A stretch of DNA of 64,000 bases from Erigeron canadensis. Lineage: Eukaryota; Streptophyta; Magnoliopsida; Asterales; Asteraceae. Positions 53,988 through 64,000 of this stretch are shown one piece after another (the first letter of the stretch is position 1; each line of letters opens with the position of its first letter). A program made the translations under genes and the position numbers. Under the pieces are notes generated by a model. It did not search any database. It was given only the letters and a program-made list of their open reading frames with translations, and was not told where the DNA came from. Where the stretch lies: positions 35,152,055-35,216,054 of the forward strand of contig NC_057762.1 in NCBI RefSeq assembly GCF_010389155.1, written 5' to 3'.

Positions 53988-55316
53988 ATGCCTGTGTGTT
54001 CATCTGGGCCAGATGGGCAAGTTTTGGATCTAGAAACTGCTGTGAAAGATGGGGTCTTGGGTGGTGAGGTTGGTGGAACCATGGGTTTTGGAGATGGGTT
54101 TGGGTTTGTTGAAAAAATGGATCTAAAGAAAATGATTCAAGGGCTAGATTTGGTTGAGGTTCCATCAGTGTTTATTTGCCCGATTTCGCTTGAACCCATG
54201 GAAGACCCTGTGACCCTTTGTACTGGGCAGACTTATGAACGGTGCAACATTTTGAAATGGTTCAGTTTGGGCCATTTTACTTGCCCAACTACTATGCAAG
54301 AGCTTTGGGATGATTCTGTTACTCCGAATAATACGCTGCATAGGCTGATTCATACTTGGGTATATCGAAAATATTGTCAAGTGAAGAAAAGATCAGAAGA
54401 TGTTCAAGGGATTGTTTTGGAGATATTGGATAAGCTCAAAACTGTTAAGGGTCAAGCTCGAGTGAATTCGCTTAAGGAATTAAGGCGAATTGTAACAAAT
54501 CATGACATTGTTAGGAAAACAGTGGTGGAAAGAGGTGGGGTGAGTCTTCTTTCGAGTTTATTAGGTCCTTATACATCTCATGCTATTGGTTCTGAAGTTG
54601 TTTCGATTCTTGTTCACTTGAATCTTGATTCGTGTTCAAGGTTGAGTCTAATGCAGCCTGCGAAAATATCGTTAATGGTTGATATGTTAAATGAAGGTTG
54701 TATAGAAACAAAGATTAATTGTACACGATTAATTGAACTTTTGATGGAAGAAAATGATTTCCAAGTGGAAATCGTGTCCAGCCATAGTTTGCTTGTTGCA
54801 TTGTTAAGATTGGTTAAAGATAAGAGACACCCAAGTGGGTGTTTTCCTGGACTTGGCTTAATGAAATCGATATGTTTACATAAACAAGTTAGAAGCTTGA
54901 TTGTTAGTATTGGTGTTGTTCCTCAATTAGTCGAATTGTTACCTAGTTTAAATTCGGATTGTTTGGAGTTAGCCCTTTTTATATTGGACGCTTTGTCGAC
55001 GATAAGAGAAGGTAAAATGGCTTTAAGTGGCTGTTCGAGTACTATACCGAATATGGTTAGAGTGTTGATGAGGGTATCGGAAAATTGTACACAACATGCT
55101 TTGTCGATCTTATGGTCTATATGCAAGCTTTCACCTCAAGAGTATTCTTTGATTGCTGTGGATGTTGGTCTTGCAGCAAAGCTTCTACTTGTCATCCAAA
55201 GTGGTTGTAATCCATCACTAAAGCAACAATCAGCAGAGCTTTTGAAGTTATGTAGCTTAAACTATTCGGATTCGATATTCATTTCAAAATGCAAGCTTAC
55301 AAGAACCATCCAATGA
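53988..55316 (+). CDS. PUB30/31: U-box E3 ubiquitin ligase, PUB30/PUB31-like
   Basis: An intact intronless gene of 442 aa, started at ATG 53988 (MPVCSSG). The N-terminus carries [17 protein letters not shown] and [11 protein letters not shown], both typical of this subgroup. The U-box spans about residues 60-132, with [54 protein letters not shown] and W. Armadillo-type helical repeats follow (about 150-430), including [64 protein letters not shown] and [13 protein letters not shown]. The C-terminus ends [20 protein letters not shown] and TRTIQ, essentially as in Arabidopsis PUB30/PUB31 from memory. The U-box binds E2 and transfers ubiquitin without zinc; the ARM region picks substrates. PUB30 is linked to salt-stress responses in Arabidopsis; whether this copy does the same is inference. 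Confidence 0.96.
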   Translation: MPVCSSGPDGQVLDLETAVKDGVLGGEVGGTMGFGDGFGFVEKMDLKKMIQGLDLVEVPSVFICPISLEPMEDPVTLCTGQTYERCNILKWFSLGHFTCPTTMQELWDDSVTPNNTLHRLIHTWVYRKYCQVKKRSEDVQGIVLEILDKLKTVKGQARVNSLKELRRIVTNHDIVRKTVVERGGVSLLSSLLGPYTSHAIGSEVVSILVHLNLDSCSRLSLMQPAKISLMVDMLNEGCIETKINCTRLIELLMEENDFQVEIVSSHSLLVALLRLVKDKRHPSGCFPGLGLMKSICLHKQVRSLIVSIGVVPQLVELLPSLNSDCLELALFILDALSTIREGKMALSGCSSTIPNMVRVLMRVSENCTQHALSILWSICKLSPQEYSLIAVDVGLAAKLLLVIQSGCNPSLKQQSAELLKLCSLNYSDSIFISKCKLTRTIQ

Positions 55317-56794
55317 AAGAGTATAGAGCTTGAAAATGCCTAATGAAGAAAGCCAGGGCACTCACGTATATTCGTGATTAATGTTCGTTCCCAGTTACGG
55401 ATTCGGTTCAAGATTTGGGCAGAACTGTAGAAGCAAAGATGAGATTTTTACATAGCTTTTTGAATCTTTTTGCGTCCAAGGTAAAAACTGAAATTGGGAG
55501 CCAAAACTGTTGGTTCAGAGAGCTAATATTGTTAAAAAGGAAAACTATTTGGGGTTCGCAATCACAATTGTAATTGTTTGGTGATTGCTATGTTCCATTC
55601 AGTCTCTTGTTTATGGTTTCAAAATTAATGTCATATGATGTTCAATAGTAAGAGTCTCCAATTTTGCTCAATTCTTTCTATGTAATCCTATGTTTTCTTG
55701 TTCCATCTTAATGCTTCAATTCATCTTTAAAACTTAAGTCAAGATAGACCATAAATGCTGCCTCTAAAAGCGTCTGTTTAGGCTACCTCGAGTGAGCCGA
55801 GCTTTTGGCTGTTATGTACACTGTCATTACCGGTTTCCTGTGGTTGGTAAGGTTACCCGAGGAAAATCTAGCTTTTGGCTCTGATGTACGTGGTCTATCG
55901 GATATTTTTTCCATGGTTTTTTCGGAGTCTTTACAACATCTTTGGCTAGGAGGTTTCAACCTGGGACTCTTTTGAGCCCTTGGAGCTTGCTTAACCGTGG
56001 GACTGCCTTGAGATGGTTAGCACATGTGATAATCTTGTTGTTAATAGGATGAAGTAGGTTGATAGAATAGAACGATTTGGTATTTACTGTATTTTTTTAG
56101 TTAAATGTTGGGATTGCAGGATGCATTTCCGTATCTTTTTGTTCCTACTTCTTTTTTACCTTGATGTCATGTTTGAAGTCATAGATTTTAGGAATGGTGA
56201 TCGCATATGATTAGAAGTAGAATGGTGAAAATTGGTCAGAATGATTGATTGTTGAGAAGACAGAAGCATTGCCATATTCAGAAATGACCATAGAGAAAGG
56301 CCAAATCAAAGAATCATGCTTCACATCACTGATGACTTGGATATGAACAATATCGTGCAGAAGCCTTTTACTGTAGCTGGACTAGTTGCATCACCAAGTA
56401 TTGAAACCCATAAAAAGGCTACTTTGCTTTGTTTCTTTATTTTAATGATTATTGAATTTCATACGGAAACTATGTTGCAAAAAAAAGGCATTTTGTTGGA
56501 ATGAAACTCACGGGCGTCTCTAATGTTTGAGGCCTACAACAAACTTTGTAAAAATGGGGTCTGTATCGATTAGAAGCTTTACATACCAGTACTCGACTAT
56601 AGATAGACTTTTATAAGTAAAATAATACTAACCTTTTAGAGTACAAATAGACCCATTTGTCAGGGTCGGCCTCGGTACAAAATATGGGTAAAGTGAAATG
56701 TAAACAATCGATACTTTTTATTGTATAAAGTCGGAAGTTGCAGCTTCGTTGTTACTTGAAGTAGTTAATAGTTTGAAACTCATTTAAAGCTCTT
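55317..56794. other. 3' flank of the U-box gene, non-coding
   Basis: Contains the 3' UTR. T/GT-rich segments near 55560-55700 are plausible polyadenylation regions. No further gene. A diverged CTTTTGGCT(G/C)T(T/G)ATGTAC pair lies at about 55801 and 55873. Confidence 0.45.
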
Positions 56795-57259
56795 CTAATA
56801 CTATATTATGAAACATTTTGTCTTTTTTTCAAATATCAAAATATGATTTGAACTATTTAAATTACCCTCCTTTTTTATTTACTAATTTAAACATTTATAC
56901 CTAATATACCTATAATATCCTTAAATCTAAACTACTCATGTTTTTCTCTCTCCTCAAATCTCAATCACTCATTTTTTTCTCTCCCTTCCATAAATTATTT
57001 TATTCCTCTAATTTATTCAATACCTTCTATCTCAAAAACCGTATATCGATAAATTATAAAAATTGTATAGGTATTCTTAAAATTTCATGCTCTTTCATTA
57101 GAGATGTCATTCGATATACTTTTGACAAAATTTTAAATCCGAGTACGGAGCCCGTATGGCTAAGGCATTTGGATATCACACTCTATGACTTATCACCTCC
57201 TATATATGACCTATCAGCCTCACCATCCCACCGCCGCATTGCGCGGGTACTATTGCTCG
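56795..57259 (+). mobile_element. Non-autonomous Helitron-like element (465 bp), same family as 41180-41571
   Basis: 5' end TCTAATACTATATTATGAAA; 3' end CCGCCGCATTGCGCGGGTAC, TATTG, CTCG with T at 57260. The interior parallels the minus-strand copy at 41180-41571: AAACCGTATATCGATAAATT, AAATTTCATGCTCTTTCATT, AGAGATGTCATTCGATATAC, GTATGGCTAAGGCATTTGG, GACCTATCA, CTCACCATC. A 127-codon frame (56938-57321) runs through it by chance. Confidence 0.8.
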
Positions 57260-58130
57260 TAAGTCTAAATGGAGCTTTAATTTTGTTTATTCATCTTAAC
57301 CTTGCATTCATTGCAAACTGAGTAATTAACAATGAAAACTTGAAAAGGTAAAGGGTTCGTGCAACACTGTTACAGCTTATTCGATGGTTCTTGTCTTGTC
57401 ATGGTTGCTATTTCAAAGAGTGATTTCCCTTCTATTACAAGGGTCTTCTTAGACCCATGGTTCTAAAAGGATCGAACAAACAGCTTTAAAAATGGTAAAT
57501 AAATTTCCACTCACTTGTACTAGCAAGTAAAGTGAACCTTTACTCAAAGGGTTGGTCACCTCAACAATGTTTTGTCTGGTAAAGTCCTGTTAATTTTTTG
57601 ACCATAACAACAACTCAAATCATGACAAAGAATCAAAGATCATTCTTGAACTAGAAGTTAATTAACCCTACAGTTTGCTGTTTTTGGTCTTTTGTGGTTG
57701 TTAAAAGTTTAAAGCAAAATGTTTTTCGTTCCTATATTTTACATCGCCTAGAAATGTTAATAGTTGTTTATAGTGTATTCATGGTCATCCAATATTGCCG
57801 AGTGTTTGGGTAGATTTTTGTTCCGGGGGATCCTTGGAGAATGTTAATAGTTGTTTATAGTGTATTCATGGTCATAAAATCTCTCAAGAAATGCTATCAT
57901 TGATTGGATAAAATTGAAACAAGAATCTTAAAATCACATAAAGAACGTAAAATCCAATAAAAATAATTATGGATAAACAATTAACTTACATCAGCAATGT
58001 ACTAAATTAGAGTACAAAATGCAGAAGTAAAATCGACAAACCAAATGGTAGTGGGCAGTAGGCTCGACTGGCCGAAAGATGGTGGTAGTCGAAGGTTAGT
58101 GGCGGTGGAGTGTGGAGTTTAGTGGTTGTT
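57260..58130. other. Non-coding stretch with a 36-bp direct repeat
   Basis: AATGTTAATAGTTGTTTATA through TCATGGTCAT occurs at 57755-57790 and 57840-57875 (period 85). No gene is visible. Confidence 0.7.
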
Positions 58131-58751
58131 TAGGGTTGTCAATGGGTTGGGTCATGGGTTGGCAGGTTCGGGTTAGTGGGTTGAAAAACTCTGACCCTAA
58201 CCCAACCCACTAAAAATTTCAGGTCAGAAATTTCAACCCTGACCCACAACCCACCAACCCATGACCCAACCCATATGACCTGATAAGCAAATATATATAA
58301 ATATATAACGGAATAAATCAACCAATATAAAGCTCTATTATTGATGTGTACGCTGAAAACAAAAAGTACCAAAAAAACGAAATTCGATGGTATTATTAGA
58401 ATTTGACACAAAGTTAATAAACTTAGTGTCTCACCCAACATCAGTTAGCATCTCACAAAATTTTTGAATCACCCTCTTATTTTAGATGTGAAGTTAGGTT
58501 AGATTAAATATATAGAAAATGAGATGGCGGCGTATAGATAAATAGATTGTGGAGTATACAATATTATATGTAAATCAAATATTTTTAAGATATCGGGTTG
58601 GCGGGTCAACCTGACAACCCAACAACCCAACCGAGACCCAACCTGAAAAAATTCAAGTTGGCGGGTTAGTGGGTTGGTGGGTCGAAAATCCCCAACCCTA
58701 ACCTGACTTTTTTCGGGTTGGGTTCGGGATGGATCGAGATTGACAGCCCTA
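58131..58751. mobile_element. hAT-like element rich in GGGTTGG motifs
   Basis: The left end TAGGGTTGTCAATGGGTTGG is inverted at the right (ATTGACAGCCCTA). Subterminal zones are filled with GGGTTGG/CCAACCC words on both strands (58140-58275 and 58595-58735), with an AT-rich centre. Flanking 8-mers do not match well (TGGTTGTT and GTTGTGGG). The arrangement parallels the hAT element 1741-3194, whose end is TAGGGCTGGCA. Confidence 0.65.
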
Positions 58752-59024
58752 GTTGTGGGGTTACTACTAACTGTGAAGTGAGTTAGAAAAAATAAGGGAT
58801 TAAGGAACAAATAGATTATGGGGTGTAAAAAGTAGGAAACGTAATTTTATTGTACTATTAAATTTTTTATAATATCAAAAAATTTAAGAAAAATAAACGA
58901 ACGGATTGACTTAATAAATATAAATTTTTCAAATGAAATACAAGTAAAATAACACTACTAAGCAAAAAAAAAAAAAACGAGGATGACTAGAGTCCCCTCG
59001 GCCCCTAACATAAATCCGTCCTTA
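58752..59024. other. Non-coding spacer
   Basis: Nothing recognisable; includes a 14-base A run near 58965. Confidence 0.4.
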
Positions 59025-59335
59025 TACGTCGAATCTTCTGTTGACCTATAGTTCTTAGGTTCAAATCTCCATTCCACCAAATTTGAGGTATAGGTAGTCT
59101 TTGTATGAGGGCTAGGCTTGGGTATACCCAGGTTCAAGTCTAAGAGTGCAGGGTTTACCCATATTAATCGTCGTGTCTTCGGGCGGATTAGTAGGTGGTT
59201 TTCCCCCTACTGGATGTTTGAAATAACCATTTATACTTCGAAGGAGCTCTCTAGCGTGGACCGGGTTAATACAACGTGTGTTAGACCTCTTGCTGTCGAA
59301 TCGCAATATGAAGTTTCAATCGAAATTCACCTTTA
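59025..59335 (+). mobile_element. SINE, family A, second plus-strand copy
   Basis: The head has a B-box-like TTAGGTTCAAATCTCC (about 59056-59071). The body shares GGCTTGGGTATACCCAGGTT, TTTACCCATATTAATCGTCG, TTCGGGCGGATTAGTAGG, GAAGGAGCTCTCTAGCG and the terminal GAAGTTTCAATCGAAATTCA with the copy at 24191-24527. It ends in an A8 tract. The 5' end is approximate; no TSD is secure. Confidence 0.75.
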
Positions 59336-60438
59336 AAAAAAACTAAAAATAAAATAATTGGGTAAAATCTAAACGGCTCATTACTTGAATCTTTGAATCA
59401 TAATCAGTGCCTAGAAATGTCATGATGCTAACAATGATTTCTTACATTGTTAAGATAGTGTGGTCTGAAAGTAAATGTGGGCTATAAATTTATGTCAAGA
59501 AAACTCTGAGGAGCATTAAAGATCAATGCAATACGGGAATCTCATGGCACTTTGATGCACAAATTGATTAAATTTAGAACATTTTTAATGTGTACGAGGG
59601 GCCTACCCTCATGTTGGAAAATACTTGATGTTACTACAAGTCTACAAGTGCGTTTTCCAATTAAGTTGAATACACGGATACTCGTACAATGTGACGATAT
59701 GGTTGGTAACGACTGTGGCGGTGACGATGACGGGTGATGGTGGTGGCAATTGGTTGTGCCAGCGAATATTGTAATTTTTTGAGGTACTTATTTTAAAAAT
59801 GACTATAAGAGATATATATTGTAAATTGATTTTTATTAAGGGTGTATTATGTATTAAGTAGTCTTATGAATAATACGGAGTATTAGTTATATTAGTAAAG
59901 ACATTTTAATATTTTTAAAGTAGAAAGGTTGAAAGAATAATAAAAAGTCTCTTTTATATAGTACTAAAATAAAAATGAAGCAAAATGAATCAGTGATTAT
60001 AAGCCGTCGGGCACCCAGTCATAAGATCGATATGCAACCAATTTTGGTTGTAGATATAAAGCACAAATACTCGAGTTAGACACTTACATCATGTAAGTTT
60101 ATATAATATTCCACACCATCTCTTTTTTGTTATCTTTGCAACAACAGTCCTAAAGCACATTTCCAACAACTAATTGTAAAAATATAAATACGTTTAACCG
60201 GCTATCACCGATCAACCGGTCAACTTTTGGTCAACCGTGTACAAATTTGAAAAGTATGTTGGTCATACAACTTAGTTTTCTGGTTTGATAGGCAACCATG
60301 TACAAGAAGGAAATTACGATGGTCATCCAGTGACTTAACCGAAAAATATATATATCCAACTTTCTAATGTTTTATTTTGTGTGTATACAATGACCTACTA
60401 TACAAATAGCCGGTTCTTTTATTTTTATTCTTTTTGCT
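59336..60438. other. Non-coding stretch
   Basis: No gene. A GGCGGTGACGATGACGGGTG-rich short segment (59715-59755) stands out by its GC content but shows no hairpin or end motif. Confidence 0.45.
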
Positions 60439-60455
60439 GACTATATATACAAGTA

Positions 60456-60630
60456 AGTAACTCCCAATGCCGTCTTTCACGGTGTCTTCGACGGTGTATG
60501 GGGGAGGTTGATATGTAGACAGCCTTACCCCTACTAAAGGTAGATCCAGCCTTGCTGGGAATGAGGATCGAACTCACGACTCTGTTTTCAGAGGCATAAG
60601 CTCCAACCACTGATCCAACCTAGTTAGTTT
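60456..60630 (-). mobile_element. tRNA-derived SINE (family C), with 17-bp TSD
   Basis: On the minus strand the head reads GGTTGGATCAGTGGTTGGAG (A box), then GTCGTGAGTTCGATCCTCAT (B box), with a body containing GTAGGGGTAAGGCTGTCTAC. The flanks GACTATATATACAAGTA (60439-60455) and GACTATACATACAAGTA (60631-60647) are a 17-bp target-site duplication with one difference, the length typical of LINE-driven insertion. 175 bp, no coding frame. Confidence 0.88.
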
Positions 60631-60647
60631 GACTATACATACAAGTA

Positions 60648-61668
60648 TACAACCATATCAACTAATTACAATTTGTGCCACATATCTTGCCCCATCATAT
60701 TTAGTTTAAATAGTCGTTATTAATTACGCTTAATCACATTCGTTATTAAAACAACGATTGATTAAAGAAATTGTTATTTTAATCAAAGTAAAATCGATCG
60801 TATGACGATAATTTTGATACATTCATAATTCATGTTGTTACGTTAACTGATAACATCCCTGGCCCAGTGTTGGCTCACAAGTCTGTGGTTGGATGGTACT
60901 AGCAAATACTATGTCAGCTAATTAATGTGAAAACTATGAAACATGAATTGGTTTTGGTCCCCGGCCGATAACTATATATATGTTAGTACAAGTTAATCAT
61001 AAAAGGTCAGTCCATTGATATTTGATTAGGATAGATTTTGAAACCTCTATAGCTAGCTTGTAGATAAACAATATCTCTTACTAGTAAACCACTTGGTGGT
61101 AGTTGCCTTTTAGATACCGATTGCGATAATGTATAACCAATTAATCATTTTTACACACTTAAAATTTTGTTTCAAAAAAGTTTGTTATACAAAATCAGTC
61201 TATATTTGATGATATAGTGATGAACGTTGATGATCTTATCAAGTCATCAAGATCGTTTATTCAGAAAATCTATATTTTAATATAATTTGTTTATTCTATT
61301 TGCTTTTCTAATCCTGCAGTGTCGATATTAATTGACTATAAAATCCCATAGTCCATGAGAAACGTCCTACGAGTAGTAAGGGCATGATGTTTTCTGGCTG
61401 TTACACTCAACATCAAGGTTTAATATTTTAAGATTCATAATAGTACAATGTTTTGATTAAGATTTTTTCTTTCATAGACTTGTCAAAGTTAAACCCGTGG
61501 TAAAAAACCTAGAAAGTGAATTTGTTTTAATTTTGCTTCACCTTTGACTCGTTGAGATCGAGTAGTTATCCTTAATTATGAGTTAATCCTATATATAACT
61601 ATTTAAAAGATATGGAAGGCTAGGTCAATCCTTCAAAAATATTTAATCGATAATCTCTTATATAACTA
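60648..61668. other. Non-coding stretch
   Basis: AT-rich, no gene or bounded element recognised. Confidence 0.5.
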
Positions 61669-62402
61669 CTAGCTTATCAACCCGGGTGTTACCCTGGCAT
61701 TATTATGATATTTTTTTATTTTTAAAGCATATAATCATTATTAACATTAATTAACACAAAAATGATAAACTTGATGTAAAAACTCGTAAAGTTACAACTT
61801 ATTTTATAAATTATAAAATATAAGAGTCTAGTGAACCATTCATGAAAATAAGTTTGAGACAATAACTTGGATTTGAAATGTACAATAGAGACATTAAGAT
61901 AAAAATTTAAAAATTTGCAAAAATAACAAATTTAAAAACTTGTTTGCTAATTTTAAACAACTTGTAATTACCCATTAGAAATGATAAATATTTATCTAAA
62001 AAATAAAAATTGATAATGTAAATATGACATCACAAAATAGTTTTTTTTTAAGATTGATTTTAAAAATTGATTGTGATAATCTATATAATTTTTTCTTATA
62101 TATAAAAATAGATGATATGATTGAAGTATTTTTCTTATTTAGCAAAGAAATAAAGATTAGAATTGTTAAACTTAAAATAGAGCTTTTTTTTTAACCATCA
62201 TGGTATGATATTATTTATGAAAATTTAAAATTCTTTTTTAAATACTTAGAAAATATTAAACAATAAAAGAAAATAAATAAGTGATGTCATAATATTATTC
62301 TTGTATGAAAAGTATGAATTATAGAAAGCCTTAGTGGTGCCATGTATGTAAAAAATTTTAAATGATTACCTCATAATAATTTTCTTTTATTTACATATAA
62401 GA
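61669..62402 (-). mobile_element. Helitron-like element, 734 bp
   Basis: On the minus strand the 3' end is the hairpin CCAGGGTAACACCCGGGT, TGATAAG, CTAG, then T. The candidate 5' end is A|TCTTATATGTAAATAAAAGA at 62402. The interior is AT-rich and similar in texture to 14450-15444. Confidence 0.55.
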
Positions 62403-62544
62403 TTTCAATTATTTCGGTATCCAGGGTTTTATGAGATTTTGATTTATTTTATAAATCAATCCAATAATACTATTCCATTGTACGTACGCATTGTTCTCTG
62501 TTATTCGTTTATGTGTGTACATCACTCATTAGTTATAAAAATAA

Positions 62545-63240
62545 CTAGCTAATCAACCCGCATATTATGCGGGTAGCTAAATAAAATTTGATGTTAAGTT
62601 TACAATTCGTTTAAAAATCATAATATATAAATCACATTAGTTATGTTAAAAATCTTATAATGATTCAAATATTATATTTTGACTCCAAAATAGTATTACA
62701 ATAATCATTTTTAATTTACAAATTTGTTTTCTATTTCCATATTGACTCTTTTGGGAACATTTAACATGTTACTTTAGTTACCATCAAAAGAAAATAGTTA
62801 GTTAAATATAAAAAGGATACTATGAAAAGTTTAATTAATTTATTATATAGGTATTGTTGATTTTTAAATTTTTTTTTAGTTTTTAAAAGATTAAGTAAAA
62901 TAGAAACCTTCCATGATTTTCTACTAAAACTATTTAAACTTATAATATCTTTAAATAAGTTTTCATTTTTTTTTTGCCCATATTCCTTGATTATCTACTA
63001 AAATTATAATAACTTTAAATAAGTTTCAATTTTTTTTTTCCCATTTTAATTTTTTTTATGGACAATGTCATAAAAATATCAAGATACTATATTAACTCTA
63101 AGATAATAAAGAACTTTCAACCTTGTAATATAGACCCTTTACTTTTTCTATCTTGAGACAAAGTTGTTAACCACTTAACCAACCTTGTTGGTAATTAAAT
63201 TAAAAAAACAATCACAACAAATATAATTTGTTGTAAATTT
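62545..63240 (-). mobile_element. Helitron-like 3' end, CTAG-T (5' end uncertain)
   Basis: On the minus strand the perfect hairpin CCCGCATAATATGCGGG is followed by TTGATTAG, CTAG, then T. The body extends right through AT-rich DNA; the right limit is nominal and set before the MITE at 63257. Confidence 0.55.
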
Positions 63241-63256
63241 AAAAAGATAATAATAA

Positions 63257-63697
63257 GGGAAATGCTAAGAGTGCATTCTTGAGATTTATTTTGAAGAGAT
63301 AAGAAAAGAAAGGGTAAGAAACTTTTAGTTTTTGTATTCTTGAGTTTTTGTTTTAAAAGAAAGAGAAGCGAAAGAAAGGGAAAAATATGATGTTTTGATC
63401 CCAAAACTTTATTGCCACTTTTGGCAAGATTTGGAAGGAAAAGTGGTGAAATTATTATTATACTCCTCAAACTTATATAAAAGTTTTAATTACTACAAGG
63501 CTATAAATGTAAAACTGTATCTTTTTATCTTTTCTTTTCCTTCCCTTCTAACTCAAGAATACATTTAACTATCAACTTTCTTTTTTTTTCTTTCAACTCG
63601 AGAATGCCTTTTTTTTATGTAATTATCTATCCTTTCTTCCCCTATCCATCTTTTCTTTTAATAAAAACTCAAGAATACAGTGTAAATGCAGCCCTAA
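63257..63697. mobile_element. MITE with CATTCTTGAG termini, copy 2
   Basis: Inverted ends GGGAAATGC...GTGCATTCTTGAG (left) and CTCAAGAATACAGTG...GCAGCCC (right). Internal copies of the terminal motif (about 63335, 63550, 63598) and the AAAAC(T)TT...GGCAAGATTTGGA(A)GG block are colinear with the element at 2033-2468. GGG ends fit the Mutator group; no clear TSD. Confidence 0.65.
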
Positions 63698-63808
63698 GGA
63701 CTGTATTTAACGTGCATAAAAAACTTGTATTTTCCATATTAAAAGCTCACCCTTTAATTTTATGGTAAATATAGAAATAATTTATGCACTTTAAATACAA
63801 CCCTAGGG
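63692..63808. mobile_element. Small foldback MITE, about 117 bp
   Basis: CCCTAAGGACTGTATTTAAC...GTGCATAAA at the left pairs with TTTATGCAC...TTTAAATACAACCCTAGGG at the right. It abuts or overlaps the end of the previous MITE. Confidence 0.6.
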
Positions 63809-64000
63809 TTGTATTTAGCAAACCCGTAAATGAAATCAACTGGTTTATTTTATTTAACTAATTAATCATAATTAACTTATAATATGTAAATCATTATTTT
63901 TATTGTGTGCATAAACTAATCTCAAAAAGTTATTGTGTGCATACCACGTAAGTAATCAACAAGTCAACGTGAAAGTGGTGACCGGCTAACTTCTTACCCG
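63809..64000. other. Non-coding to window end
   Basis: No gene. A TTGTGTGCATA word is repeated at about 63904 and 63932. Confidence 0.4.

Noticed and set aside
53743..54165. 140-codon minus-strand frame
   Set aside because: Antisense to the U-box gene start and its leader, with poly-Asn/Tyr tails from AT repeats; no family resemblance.
56938..57321. 127-codon plus-strand frame
   Set aside because: It runs through a Helitron-like element that is non-coding in its sister copy at 41180-41571.
58139..58810. Telomere-like CCCAACCC/GGGTTGG repeats
   Set aside because: Plant telomere repeats are TTTAGGG/CCCTAAA. These words lie in an element with inverted ends and are better explained as hAT subterminal motifs.
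1..64000. A novel multi-gene defence or biosynthetic cluster
   Set aside because: The intact genes (GT34, U-box ligase, unknown 162 aa, tRNA) are unrelated and separated by transposons; nothing links them.

Overview
This is an AT-rich plant nuclear DNA window. The evidence is two intact intronless genes of clear plant families (a GT34 Golgi glycosyltransferase and a PUB30/31-like U-box ubiquitin ligase), a nuclear-type tRNA-Thr gene, a Ty1/copia element primed by initiator tRNA-Met, a plant LINE, tRNA-derived SINEs and many small DNA transposons. A eudicot is likely. An asterid such as a member of Asteraceae fits the repeat style, but that is an impression and not a demonstration. I see no bacterial, organellar or viral segment and no CRISPR array or operon.

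Layout. 1-74 is the last 24 codons of a GT34 glycosyltransferase gene on the plus strand; an intact paralogue lies convergent to it at 11578-12957 (minus). The 11.5 kb between them holds an hAT-type element with a smaller element nested in it (1741-3194), a local duplication (4.2-4.85 kb), a second hAT MITE made of CCGGTATT motifs (9441-9896), two foldback elements (10.1-10.64 kb) and Helitron-like ends. 13-26 kb holds a SINE copy, a Helitron-like element, a LINE relic (about 16.6-18.87 kb), an hAT MITE with a perfect 8-bp target duplication (19149-19679), tRNA-Thr(AGU) (20149-20222), further SINEs, and a 162-aa gene of unknown function (24855-25343, minus). 26148-31374 is a complete but inactivated copia retrotransposon on the minus strand.

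31.4-53 kb is almost wholly repeats and gene relics: Helitron-like elements with internal AAAGT-rich minisatellites, an inverted-repeat element with a FAR1 DNA-binding fragment, LRR fragments of a TIR-NBS-LRR-like resistance gene (35.5-36.3 kb), an F-box-associated-domain relic (39.0-39.6 kb), a palindromic MITE (39960-40384), and a three-level nest in which a 1492-bp solo LTR (48840-50331, TSD TATGT) sits in a Mutator-like element (47669-50703), itself next to a Helitron terminus (47580). 53988-55316 (plus) is the intact PUB30/31-like gene. The rest (55.3-64 kb) is non-coding with a Helitron-like element, an hAT-like element, two SINEs, more Helitron-like termini and MITEs.

The genes do not form a pathway: one acts in Golgi polysaccharide synthesis, one in ubiquitination, one is unknown and one is a tRNA. 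The window is mainly a record of transposition. Its most distinctive signal is about sixteen candidate Helitron 3' termini (short GC hairpin, 7-10 nt, CTAG/CTCG/CTAA, then T). I found no convincing undescribed protein system.
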